Shown here in pieces: positions 24,768 to 34,100 of a stretch of DNA of 64,000 bases. Numbering within the stretch: position 1 is the stretch's first letter; every line of letters begins with the position of its first letter. The stretch is from Streptomyces armeniacus. Its GTDB lineage: Bacteria; Actinomycetota; Actinomycetes; Streptomycetales; Streptomycetaceae. The stretch is taken from positions 7,655,383 to 7,719,382 of the forward strand of contig NZ_CP031320.1 in assembly GCF_003355155.1 (NCBI RefSeq), given 5' to 3'. Both the position numbers and the translations under genes were made by a program. Under the pieces are notes generated by a model. The model searched no databases. It worked only from the letters and a program-made list of their open reading frames with translations, and had not been told where the DNA came from.

Positions 24768-26159
24768 TTACGAACGGCGGCCGGGCAGCCGCTGCCGGAC
24801 GATGCCGACGACCGAAAGAGCCACCGCGAGCCCCGCCGTCGAGAACAGCTGCGTGCGCGTGTCGTCCTCGCGCAGCATCAGCAGCAGCACCGCCGCCATG
24901 CCGGCGAGCGCCACCCAGGTCAGCACCGGGAACGCCCACATCCGTACGACCAGCCGCTCCGGCGACTCCCGCTCCAGCCTGCGCCGTGTCCGCAGCTGCG
25001 CCACCGCGATGAAGCCCCAGACGACGAGGACGGCGGCGCCCACCATGTTCAGCAGCCAGCTGAAGACGGTGTCGGGCCACCAGTAGCTGAGCAGCACGGC
25101 GCAGAAGCCGAAGAAGGAGGAGGCGAGGACCGTACGGCGCGGCACGCCGCCGGTCACCTTCGCGAACAGCGCCGGGCCCTCGCCGCGGGCCACCAGGGAG
25201 TACGACATGCGGGACGCGCCGTAGATGTTCGCGTTCATGGCGGACAGCAGGGCCAGCAGCACCACCACGTCCATCACGTCGCCCGCGCCCGCGACCCCGA
25301 GGGTGTCCAGCGCGGCGGCGTACGGGCCGCCCGCGACCGCCTTGTCGTGCCACGGCACCAGCGTGACGATCACCAGCATCGAGCCGACGTAGAAGAGGGC
25401 GATGCGCCACATCGCCGTACGCACCGCCTTGGCCACCCCGCGCACCGGGTTCTCCGACTCGGCCGCGGCGATCGTCACCGTCTCCAGACCGCCGTACGCG
25501 AAGACCGACGCGAGCAGGCCGACGATCAGCCCGTCGGTGCCGTTCGGGAAGAAGCCGCCGTCGCCGGTGAGATGGGAGGTGCCGGGGGAGTCGGTGCCGG
25601 GCAGGAGGCCGGCGATGGCGAGGACGCCGAGGGTCAGGAACGCCGCGATGGCGACGATCTTGATGAGGGCGAACCAGAACTCGTACTCGCCGTAGTTCCG
25701 CACCGCGGTCAGGTTCGTGCCGCAGAACATCAGCATGAACAGGGCGACCCACAGCCACGACTCCGTGCCGGGGAACCAGCTCGTCATGATGTCGGCGGCA
25801 CCGATCGCCTCGACGGCGACGGCCACGCAGAGCAGGCCCCAGAAGATCCAGCCGACGGTGAAGCCCGCCCACGGGCCGATGGCCCGCTCCGCGTGCACGG
25901 AGAACGAGCCGGAGGCCGGGTTGGCCGCGGACATCTCGCCGAGCATCCGCATCACGAGCATGACCAGCAGGCCGGAGGCCGCGTACGCGAGGACGATCGA
26001 CGGCCCCGCGGCGGCGATGCCCGCGCCGGAGCCCACGAACAGCCCGGCGCCGATGACACCGCCGAGCGCGATCATGGACAGGTGGCGCTGCTTGAGGCCG
26101 TGCGTCAGGGCGTCGGGCGCGACCGCCTGTTCGGCGGACCGCCGTTCCGTATCCGTCAT
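24768..26159 (-). CDS. APC-superfamily amino acid permease (AnsP/GabP-like)
   Basis: A 463-residue membrane protein with about 12 hydrophobic segments. The amino acid transporter signature is near the N-terminus: [20 protein letters not shown], followed by [40 protein letters not shown] and [13 protein letters not shown]. These features put it in the AAT family of proton symporters (asparagine, GABA, aromatic or basic amino acids); the substrate is not decidable. ATG 26159 ([11 protein letters not shown]) is preferred over ATG 26192. Runs alone, with its own terminator at 24686. Confidence 0.87.
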   Translation of the reverse strand: MTDTERRSAEQAVAPDALTHGLKQRHLSMIALGGVIGAGLFVGSGAGIAAAGPSIVLAYAASGLLVMLVMRMLGEMSAANPASGSFSVHAERAIGPWAGFTVGWIFWGLLCVAVAVEAIGAADIMTSWFPGTESWLWVALFMLMFCGTNLTAVRNYGEYEFWFALIKIVAIAAFLTLGVLAIAGLLPGTDSPGTSHLTGDGGFFPNGTDGLIVGLLASVFAYGGLETVTIAAAESENPVRGVAKAVRTAMWRIALFYVGSMLVIVTLVPWHDKAVAGGPYAAALDTLGVAGAGDVMDVVVLLALLSAMNANIYGASRMSYSLVARGEGPALFAKVTGGVPRRTVLASSFFGFCAVLLSYWWPDTVFSWLLNMVGAAVLVVWGFIAVAQLRTRRRLERESPERLVVRMWAFPVLTWVALAGMAAVLLLMLREDDTRTQLFSTAGLAVALSVVGIVRQRLPGRRS

Positions 26160-26444
26160 GGAGGTGCCGTTCCGTGGAGAGTGGGGGGGCATGGCAGGTG
26201 GGGGGAGCGACGGAATGGATCATTCCAGCAGCGGCCAGTGTCAGGGGAGCGGCCGGATACGGCAACACGGTGTGAGCGACGCCACCCCGTCCCACCTGCC
26301 ACCCGTCCCGAGCGCCGGCCGTTTCCCGGCCCGCGGCGCCGTATGCCCGGGGACACTGTCGCGAAACTCACGCGGAGATCGCCATCGCGTTCGGCTAGCG
26401 TCGGAAGGTCCGTCCAAGTCCCGTCCCCGCGTACCGGAGTTCCG

Positions 26445-27044
26445 ATGAGTTTTTCCGCCTCCACCGTCCGCCCCGGCGCCGTTCTCGCCGACGTACTCCC
26501 CGCCTCCAGCGCCGGCCGCGCGCGCGTCCGCGACACCGTCCTGGTGCTCGGCGGCGCCGCGCTGACCGGCGTCGCCGCGCAGATCGCCGTACCCGTGCCG
26601 GGCTCACCGGTGCCCGTGACCGGGCAGACCTTCGCCGCGCTGCTGGTCGGCGCCTCGCTGGGCGCGCGCCGCGGCCTGCTGTCGATGGCGCTGTACGCGG
26701 TGGCGGGCGTCGCCGGGATGCCGTGGTTCTCGGAGGGCGCGTCCGGCGCCGCGATGCCGTCGTTCGGCTACATCCTCGGCATGCTCCTCGCGGCCACCGT
26801 CGTCGGCGCCCTGGCGCGGCGCGGCGGCGACCGCGGCATGCTCCGTACGGCCGGCACGATGGCGGCGGGGATGGCCGTCACGTACGCGGTGGGCGTGCCG
26901 TACCTCGCGGTGGCCGCCGACCTGACGGCCGGCGAGGCGATCGCGGACGGGCTCGTGCCGTTCCTGGTGGGCGACGCGCTCAAGGCGGCGCTGGCGATGG
27001 GGGCCCTGCCCGCGGCCTGGAAGCTCGTCGGCGACAAGTCGTAG
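26445..27044 (+). CDS. bioY: Biotin transporter substrate-binding subunit BioY
   Basis: A 199-residue hydrophobic protein with the BioY signature: AAQIAVPVPGSPVPVTGQTF, then ALLVGASLGARRGLLSMALY, and SFGYILGMLLAATVVGALAR. BioY is the S-component of the ECF biotin uptake system; no T or A component is adjacent, so it may share the energising module or act alone. Six or so membrane spans can be traced. ATG 26445 follows CCGGAGTTCCG. In actinomycetes BioY genes are often under BioQ or biotin control; I see no clear operator here. Confidence 0.9.
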   Translation: MSFSASTVRPGAVLADVLPASSAGRARVRDTVLVLGGAALTGVAAQIAVPVPGSPVPVTGQTFAALLVGASLGARRGLLSMALYAVAGVAGMPWFSEGASGAAMPSFGYILGMLLAATVVGALARRGGDRGMLRTAGTMAAGMAVTYAVGVPYLAVAADLTAGEAIADGLVPFLVGDALKAALAMGALPAAWKLVGDKS

Positions 27045-27122
27045 GCGGCGATTGTGGTCACAGCCGCGGCCGCAGCCGCAGCCGTGTCCGGCGCCGTGTC
27101 CGGCGGTGTCTAGACTGCGCGC

Positions 27123-27602
27123 ATGCGCGTCTACCTCGGCTCCGATCACGCCGGCTACGAACTCAAGAACCACCTCGTCGAGTGGCTGAAGTCGGCGGGC
27201 CACGAGCCCGTCGACTGCGGCCCGCACGTCTACGACGCCCAGGACGACTACCCGCCCTTCTGCCTCCGCGCCGCCGAACGCACGGTCGCGGACGGCGAGT
27301 CCCTGGGCATCGTCATCGGCGGCTCCGGCAATGGCGAGCAGATCGCCGCGAACAAGGTCAAGGGCGCCCGCTGCGTCCTCGCCTGGAGCGAGGAGACCGC
27401 CGCGCTCGGACGGGAGCACAACGACGCCAATCTCGTCAGCGTCGGCGCCCGCATGCACACCACGGACGAGGCCGTGGCGTTCGTACGGACCTTCCTCGAC
27501 ACCCCGTACTCCGGCGAGGACCGGCACTCGCGGCGCGTCGGCATGCTCACCGCGTACGAGAACACCGGCGAACTCCCGGCGCTGCCCGGCGAATCCGCCT
27601 GA
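27123..27602 (+). CDS. rpiB: Ribose-5-phosphate isomerase B (RpiB/LacAB family)
   Basis: A 159-residue sugar-phosphate isomerase. N-terminal MRVYLGSDHAGYELKNHL carries the phosphate-binding Asp-His. GIVIGGSGNGEQIAANKV is the family's catalytic loop, though the usual Cys (GTGxG with Cys in some members) is not at this spot, and REHNDANLVSVGAR is the second signature. It interconverts ribose-5-phosphate and ribulose-5-phosphate in the pentose phosphate pathway. ATG 27123 is followed 10 bases after its stop by the Fpg/Nei gene, so the two are likely co-transcribed. Confidence 0.92.
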   Translation: MRVYLGSDHAGYELKNHLVEWLKSAGHEPVDCGPHVYDAQDDYPPFCLRAAERTVADGESLGIVIGGSGNGEQIAANKVKGARCVLAWSEETAALGREHNDANLVSVGARMHTTDEAVAFVRTFLDTPYSGEDRHSRRVGMLTAYENTGELPALPGESA

Positions 27603-27612
27603 GGTCCGGTCT

Positions 27613-28437
27613 GTGCCCGAAGGCCACACGATCCACCGGCTGGCCGCCGACCTCGGCGAGCGCTTCGGCGGCCGTACGGTCCGCGCGTACAGCCCGCAGG
27701 GCAAGTTCTCGGACGGCGCCGCGCTGCTCGACGGCCGCGTGCTGCGCGGCGCGGACGCGCACGGCAAGCACCTGTTCCTGGACTTCGACGCGGCCGGCTG
27801 GACGCACATCCACCTGGGGCTGTACGGCACGTTCCGCTTCGGTACGGGCCCGGCGCCCGCGCCCGTGGGGCAGGTACGGCTGCGGCTGGCCACGCCGGAC
27901 GCGTACGCGGACCTGCGGGGGCCCACGCGCTGCCAGTTGATCACCGCGGAGGAGAAGGCGGCGGTGCACGGGCGGCTGGGCCCGGACCCGCTGCGGGCCG
28001 CGTCCGACCCCGACGCGGCGTGGGCGCGCGTCTCCCGCAGCCGTACGTCGATCGCGGCGCTGCTGCTGGACCAGAAGATCGTCGCGGGCGTCGGCAACGT
28101 GTACCGCGCGGAGGTCCTCTTCCGGCACGGCATCGACCCGTACCGCGCGGGCCGCGACCTCAGCCGCCGCGAATGGGACGCCGTGTGGACCGACTTGGCC
28201 GCCCTGATGCGTACGGGCGTGCGCAGCAACCGCATCGACACGGTGCGGCCGGAACACATGCCGGAGGCTATGGGACGCGCGCCGCGGGTGGACGACCACG
28301 GGGGTGAGGTGTACGTCTACCGGCGTGCGGCGATGGGGTGCCACGTGTGTGGCGGCGAGATCCGCACCGCCGTTCTCGCCGCCCGCAACCTCTTCTGGTG
28401 CCCGCACTGCCAACCACTCGGCCCGTCGGCCGCCTGA
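27613..28437 (+). CDS. Fpg/Nei family DNA glycosylase (endonuclease VIII-like)
   Basis: A 274-residue base-excision repair glycosylase. GTG 27613 gives MPEGHTIHRLAADLGERFGG; after Met removal the Pro-Glu pair is the catalytic nucleophile and acid. PEGHT rather than PELPE marks the Nei branch. The helix-two-turn-helix (LLLDQKIVAGVGNVYRAEVL) and the C-terminal zinc finger C-x2-C-x16-C-x2-C (CHVCGG to CPHC) are both intact. It removes oxidised pyrimidines and nicks the strand. Starts 10 bases after rpiB. Confidence 0.92.
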   Translation: MPEGHTIHRLAADLGERFGGRTVRAYSPQGKFSDGAALLDGRVLRGADAHGKHLFLDFDAAGWTHIHLGLYGTFRFGTGPAPAPVGQVRLRLATPDAYADLRGPTRCQLITAEEKAAVHGRLGPDPLRAASDPDAAWARVSRSRTSIAALLLDQKIVAGVGNVYRAEVLFRHGIDPYRAGRDLSRREWDAVWTDLAALMRTGVRSNRIDTVRPEHMPEAMGRAPRVDDHGGEVYVYRRAAMGCHVCGGEIRTAVLAARNLFWCPHCQPLGPSAA

Positions 28438-28511
28438 GTACGGCCCTCAGCCACATCCAGCCTGTCCGGCGCCCGTTCCCGGGCCGCGGTTGAGGGCGAA
28501 CCTCAGCCAAC

Positions 28512-28650
28512 TCAAGCCCGTCCGGCGTTTGAGGACAGCCCTCAGCCCGCGCCGAGCGGCTGCCGCCGGTGACGGGTCGCCCCATCGTGCGCGGGTGCCG
28601 CCCGGGAACGGGCGGGTGTTCGGCGCCTCAACGGCCGGACGGGCTTGATG
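28512..28650. repeat. Streptomyces intergenic repeat units after the Fpg/Nei gene
   Basis: A copy at 28512-28536 is identical to 20233-20257. A diverged copy lies at 28459-28480, and an opposite-orientation copy at 28623-28650 (CTCAACGGCCGGACGGGCTT). The two outer units can pair as a long hairpin and lie between the convergent Fpg/Nei gene and the leftward fragment at 28667. The 28438-28660 stretch has no gene. Confidence 0.72.
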
Positions 28651-28666
28651 TGGCTGACGCGGCGCG

Positions 28667-28807
28667 TCAGAAGCCGTGGGGGAGCCACGGTGCCACGTCA
28701 CCGCGGAAGGCGAGCGACGCCTCAGCCAGCGCCCCCCGCCGCACTTCCCGTACGCGCCCCGCCCCCGTCAGCGCGCGCAGAGTTACGCGCCCGAGGGACG
28801 AGGCGCC
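28667..28807 (-). CDS. C-terminal fragment of an unidentified leftward gene
   Basis: On the minus strand a frame open from 28807 ends at a TGA at 28667-28669. Its last residues are [20 protein letters not shown] and then GF; codon use is typical coding. Upstream it meets an in-frame TAA and then the junction near 28940, so the start is absent, possibly with a frameshift. A perfect hairpin CTGACGC-ggc-GCGTCAG (28654-28670) overlaps the stop and could terminate it. I do not recognise the family. Confidence 0.4.
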   Translation of the reverse strand, partial: GASSLGRVTLRALTGAGRVREVRRGALAEASLAFRGDVAPWLPHGF

Positions 28808-28915
28808 TTACTCCCGTACGGATCAAGCGCGGTCCTGCGCGTCCGACGTACGGGAGTTGGGCCGCCCGTGCCCTGGGGTAGTGACGCTGGGCGCGGAGGC
28901 CGGGGCCAGCACGAC

Positions 28916-28946
28916 ACACTCATCACCGTGCTCCTGCCGACGCATA
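28916..28946. other. Probable contig junction with a weak adapter match
   Basis: On the minus strand CGTCGGCAG (28934-28942) matches nine consecutive bases of the read-1 adapter TCGTCGGCAGCGTC, and GATG with TGTGT follows at roughly the mosaic-end position. The match is much weaker than at the other junctions. The stronger evidence is that the PKS acyltransferase reading frame loses homology here (GELAVCVG in place of [10 protein letters not shown]) exactly where the sequence repeated at 34037 begins. Confidence 0.45.
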
Positions 28947-31071
28947 CCGCCAACTCACCAATGGAATGACCCACCAGGAAGTCCGGACGCACACCCCAAG
29001 ACTCCACCAGCCGGAACAGGGCGACTTCGAACGCGAACAACGCAGGCTGCGTAAACCCGGTCTCACTCAGCGCACCAGCGTCATCCCCGAAAACAACATC
29101 CCGCAGCGGCCACTCAAGCTCCCCATCAAAGTGCGCACACACCTCATCAAAGGCCTCCGCAAACACCGGGAACGCCTCATACAGCTCACGCCCCATCCCC
29201 AACCGCTGCGCACCCTGACCCGCAAAAACAAACGCCGACTTGCCCTCGGCGCGCGCCGTACCCGCCACCGCGTCCGTCTGCGGCTCGCCGTTCGCCAGTG
29301 CCTCCAGGCCCGCGAGCAGTTCGTCGCGTCCCGTGCCGAGCAGCACCGCACGGTGGTCGAGGCGTGAGCGGGTGGTCGCGAGCGACCAGGCGACGTCGCG
29401 GGCGCCGTCCTGGGGGTGCGCGCGGAGGTGGTTCAGCAGCCGGGCGGCCTGTGCGCGCAGCGCCTCTTCGCCCGCGCCGGACAGCGTCCACGGCACGAGC
29501 GGCAGCGCCAACGGCTCGGCCGCCGGCGCCGTTTCCGCCGTGTCGGCGGCGGCGTCGTCCGGCTTCCCCTCGGCGCCGCCCGCGGACTCCGTCTCCGGGT
29601 CCTCGGGTGCGGGCGCCTGCTCGAGGATGGCGTGCGCGTTGGTGCCGCTGACGCCGAACGCGGACACCGCGGCGCGGCGGGGGCGTTCGGCGTCGGTCTG
29701 CGGCCAGTCGCGGGCCTCGTTCAGCAGCCGTACGTTGCCCGCCGACCAGTCGACGTGCGTGGAGGGCTGTTCCGCGTGCAGGGTTCTGGGCAGCACCGCG
29801 TGCTGGAGCGACAGGACGGTCTTGATGACGCCGACGACACCGGCGGCGGCCTGCGTGTGGCCGAGGTTGGACTTGGCGGAGCCGAGCCAGAGCGGCTCGT
29901 CGCGCTGTGCGCCGTAAGTCGCGAGGAGCGCCTGCGCCTCGATCGGGTCGCCCAGCGACGTACCGGTGCCGTGCGCCTCTACGGCGTCCACGTCGCCGGG
30001 AGCGAGTCCGGCGGCGGCGAGCGCGTTCCAGATGACGCGCTGCTGGGAGGGGCCGTTGGGAGCGGTGAGGCCGTTGGAGGCGCCGTCCTGGTTGACGGCG
30101 GAGCCGCGCAGAACGGCGAGCACGGGGTGGCCGTTGGCGCGTGCGTCGGAGAGCCGTTCGACGACGAGCATGCCGACGCCCTCGGACCAGCCGGTGCCGT
30201 CCGCACCGTCCGCGAACGCCTTGCACCGCCCGTCGGGCGCCAGCCCACCCTGGCGTCCGAACTCCACGAAGGCGCCCGGCGTCGACATCACCGTCACGCC
30301 GCCGACCAGCGCCATGCCGCACTCGCCGCCGCGCAGCGCCTGCGCGGCCAGGTGCAGGGCGACCAGGGACGACGAGCAGGCCGTGTCGACCGTGACGGCC
30401 GGGCCCTCCAGGCCCAGGGTGTACGAGATGCGGCCGGAGGCGACGGACGTCGAGTTTCCGGTCAGCAGGTGCCCGCGCACCTCGTCGGGCACGTCCTTGA
30501 GGCCGCTGCTGTAGCCCATCTCGCTGCAGCCCACGAAGACGCCGCTGCGGCTGCCGCGCAGCGAACGCGGGTCGATGCCCGCCCGCTCCACGGCCTCCCA
30601 GGACGCCTCCAGCAGCAGCCGCTGCTGCGGGTCCATGGCGAGGGCCTCGCGCGGCGAGATCCCGAAGAAGGCGGGGTCGAAGTCGGCGGCGTCGTGTACG
30701 AAGCCGCCCTCGCGCGCGTAGCCCGCCTCCGCGGCGGCGTCGTGCTCCTGCGAGACCGCGCCGTCACCCGTACCGGCGTCCGTACCGGAGCCCGTGGCCG
30801 TACGGGCGTCCGTGCCCGCGCCCGCGCCGGGCAGGGCGTCCTCGTCCCAGCCACGGTCCGTGGGCCACGGCGAGATGGCGTCGACGCCGCCCGCCAGCAG
30901 CTCCCAGAAGTCCTCAGGCGACTCCACGGACCCGGGCAGGCGGCAGCTCATCCCGACGATCGCGACAGGCTCTTGCTGCTGCGACTCCAGCTCTTGGAGC
31001 CGCTGCCGTGTGGTGTGCAGGTCGGCAGTGACCCACTTGAGGTAGTCGCGGAGCTTCGCCTCATTCGCCAT
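28947..31071 (-). CDS. Modular type I polyketide synthase: docking-KS-AT, truncated inside the AT
   Basis: About 705 residues from ATG 31071. The N-terminus [20 protein letters not shown] is a coiled-coil docking domain. The ketosynthase (about 30960-29620) has the Cys nucleophile in DTACSSSL, the His in EAHGTGT and the second His in NLGHT. The acyltransferase begins [20 protein letters not shown] and stops shortly after its active-site GHSIG at about 28960. GHSIG, rather than GHSQG, suggests malonyl-CoA, but the deciding HAFH/YASH motif is missing. It lies 49 bases after the upstream PKS gene (31121), with which it would dock. The first part of the open frame before 31071 is unlikely to be translated. 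Confidence 0.9.
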
Positions 31072-31120
31072 TGGAACGTGCCCCATATGGTCGTGGTGAT
31101 GGAACGGTCTCCACGGCCCG

Positions 31121-34100
31121 TCAGGAGCGTCCGAGTTCCTGATTGATGAAATCGAAGATCTCGTCGTCCGAGGCCGTGTCCAGCTGCTGGGAGACCTCGG
31201 CCTTCTGTTCGTCCTGAGTCGAGGCACCTAGCTCCGACAGCATGCGTCGTAGACGGGCCTCGATGACCGGCCGGGCGTCGTAGTCTGGGGAAAATCTTGA
31301 AATCGCTGTGGCGATCCTCTCCAGATCCGCGATCACCGCCGCACCGTCCTCGGTCTCCTCCGAGAAGAGCTGGTCAGTGACGTGCCGCGCCAGATCCGCC
31401 GGCGTCGGGTGGTCGAAGACGAGGGTGGCGGGGAGCGCCACTCCGGTCTCCGCGCTGAGCTGGTTGCGCAGCTCGACGGCGGTCAGCGAGTCGAAGCCGA
31501 GATCCTTGAAGGCGCGCTGTGCCTCCACCGCCTTCGGGTCGCCGTAGCCGAGCGCGCGGGCGGCGCAGGACCGTACGACGGTGAGCACCGTCTCGCCCCG
31601 TTCCTCGGCGGAGGCGTCGGCGAGGCGCCGCAGGAGTTCGCTTCCGGCCTCGCCGTCCGCGGCGGGGCCGCCCTCCGCGCGCGCGGAGGCGTCCGCCGCC
31701 TCGGGGAGTTCGGCGAACAGGGGTGCGCTGCGGCGGCTGGTGAAGGCGGCGGCGAAGCGCGTCCAGTCGACGTCGGCGACGACCACGCAGCCGTCCTGTA
31801 CGTCGAGGGTGCGCTGCAGTGCGCGCAGCCCGCCCTCGGGGGCCAGCGGGTTGAGGCCGCGGCGGCGCAGCTGTTCCTGCGCGTCGTCGTCGGCCGCCAT
31901 GCCCGCCTCGGCCCAGGGGCCCCAGGCCACGGACGTACCGGCGAGCCCTTCCGTACGGCGCGCCTCGACGAGCGCGTCCAGAGCGGCATTTGCGGCCGCG
32001 TACGCCGCCTGGCCGCCGCTCCCCCACACACCGGCGATGGACGAGAACACGACGAACGCGTCCAATTCCTGGGTGCCCAGCAGTTCGTGGAGGTGGAGGG
32101 CGCCCTGCACCTTGCCGTGCCACACGGCGGCCAGTGCGTCCTCGTTCAGCTCGTCGACCGTGCCGACGTCGAGTGCGCCCGCCGCGTGGACCACCGCGTT
32201 CACCGGGTGCTCGGCGAGCAGCTTGGCGACGGCGTCGCGGTCGGTGACGTCGCAGGCGACGAGGGACACGCGGGCGCCTGACGCCGCGAGTTCGCGTTCG
32301 AGGTCGGACGCGCCGGGCGCTTCGGCACCGCGGCGGCTGGTCAGTACGACGTGCTCGGCACCCCGCTCGACCACCCAGCGGGCCACCTGCGCGCCCAGCG
32401 CGCCAGTGCCACCTGTGATCAGTACGGTGCCGCCCGGCGTCCACTCCCGTACGGAACCCTCCGGCACACCCGCCCGCACGACGCGCCGTACGAGGGCACC
32501 GGACGCACGCAGCGCCACCTGATCCTCGCCGGACGCGCCTTCCAGCACGGCGGCGAGACGCGCCACCGTACGGTCGTCAGCGCGCGAGGGCAGGTCCACC
32601 AGACCGCCCCACCGCTCCGGGTGTTCCAGCGCCACCACACGGCCCAGACCCCACACTCCGGCGGTGGCCGGGTCGGCGACGGCCTCCGTACGGGAGGTGG
32701 AGACAGCACCGTGCGTCAGCGTCCACAGGGGCGCGCCCAACTCAGCGTCACCGAGCGCCTGTACGAGCGCCACCGTCTCCCGCAGACCCGCCGGAACGCG
32801 TCCCGTGCCGTCCGCTGCGGGGGCAGCACAGGCCAGGAGCGACAGGACGCCGCTCACGGGCTCCGCGCCCTCGGCCGACAGCGCGGCTCGCAGCCGGTCG
32901 GCGAGCACCGTACGGTCGGCGCCGGAAGGCACGGAGACCGTCTCGACGCCCGTACCGAGAGCATCCGCGAGACCGTCCAGGCCCTCGGGCAGCTCCGCGC
33001 TCTCCGGGGCCAGCAGCAGCCAGCGGCCGGTGAGCTGTCCGGCGCCGGGCGTGCCGGTGAGCGGCTGCCAGGTCACGCGGTAGCGCCAGCCGTCCACCTC
33101 GGACTGGGCGCGGCGGCGCTGCCGCCACGACGCCAGAGCGGGCAGCGCCTCGCCCCAGGGGGCGGACCGGTCGATGGCCAGCTCACCGGCCAGCGACTCG
33201 AGATCGTCCTTCTCGACGGCGTCCCAGAATGGCGCGTCCAACTCCGCCGACGCGCCCCCTGCGCCGCCTCCGGCGGAGGGCCGCTGGACGAGCCAGTAGC
33301 GCTCGCGCTGGAAGGGGTACGTGGGCAGCGCGACCGTACGGCCGAAGCGACCGGCGAACAGCGCCGTCCAGTCAACGTGTTCACCGCGTACGAAGGCACT
33401 CGCGAGACCGGACAGCAGCGCCTGCGCCTCGGGGCGGTCCTTCCGCAGCAACGGTACGAGTGCCGCCTCGGCCGGGACGGAGGCCTGCGCCATCGCCGTC
33501 AGCGTGCCGTCCGGGCCGATCTCCACGAAACGCTGCACGCCATGTTCGGCCAGCGTGGTCACACCGTCCGCGAAGCGCACCGCCTCACGCACATGCCGCA
33601 CCCAATACTCGGGCGAGCACAGCTCCTCCGCCGTGGCGAGTTCGCCCGTCAGGTTCGACACCACGGGGAGGACGGGTTCGCGGAACTCGACCGACTCCGC
33701 GACGCGCTGGAAGTCCGCCAGCATCGGCTCCATGAGCGGGGAGTGGAAGGCGTGGCTGACAGAGAGACGACTCGTACGGCGACCCTCCGAACGGAAGTGC
33801 CCCGCGATCTCCTCCACCGCATCCTCGGCACCCGAAACCACCGTGGACTGCGGCCCGTTCAGAGCGGCGATCGACACCCGGTCGGTGCGCCCCTCCAACA
33901 GCGGCAGCACCTCACCCTCGGACGCTTCGACGGCAACCATTCCGCCACCGGAGGGAAGCGCCTGCATCAACCGCCCACGGGCAGCAACCAGACGGCACAC
34001 ATCCGCAAGCGACCACACACCCGCCACATACGCCGCCGCCAACTCACCAATGGAATGACCCACCAGGAAGTCCGGACGCACACCCCAGGATTCGACCAGC

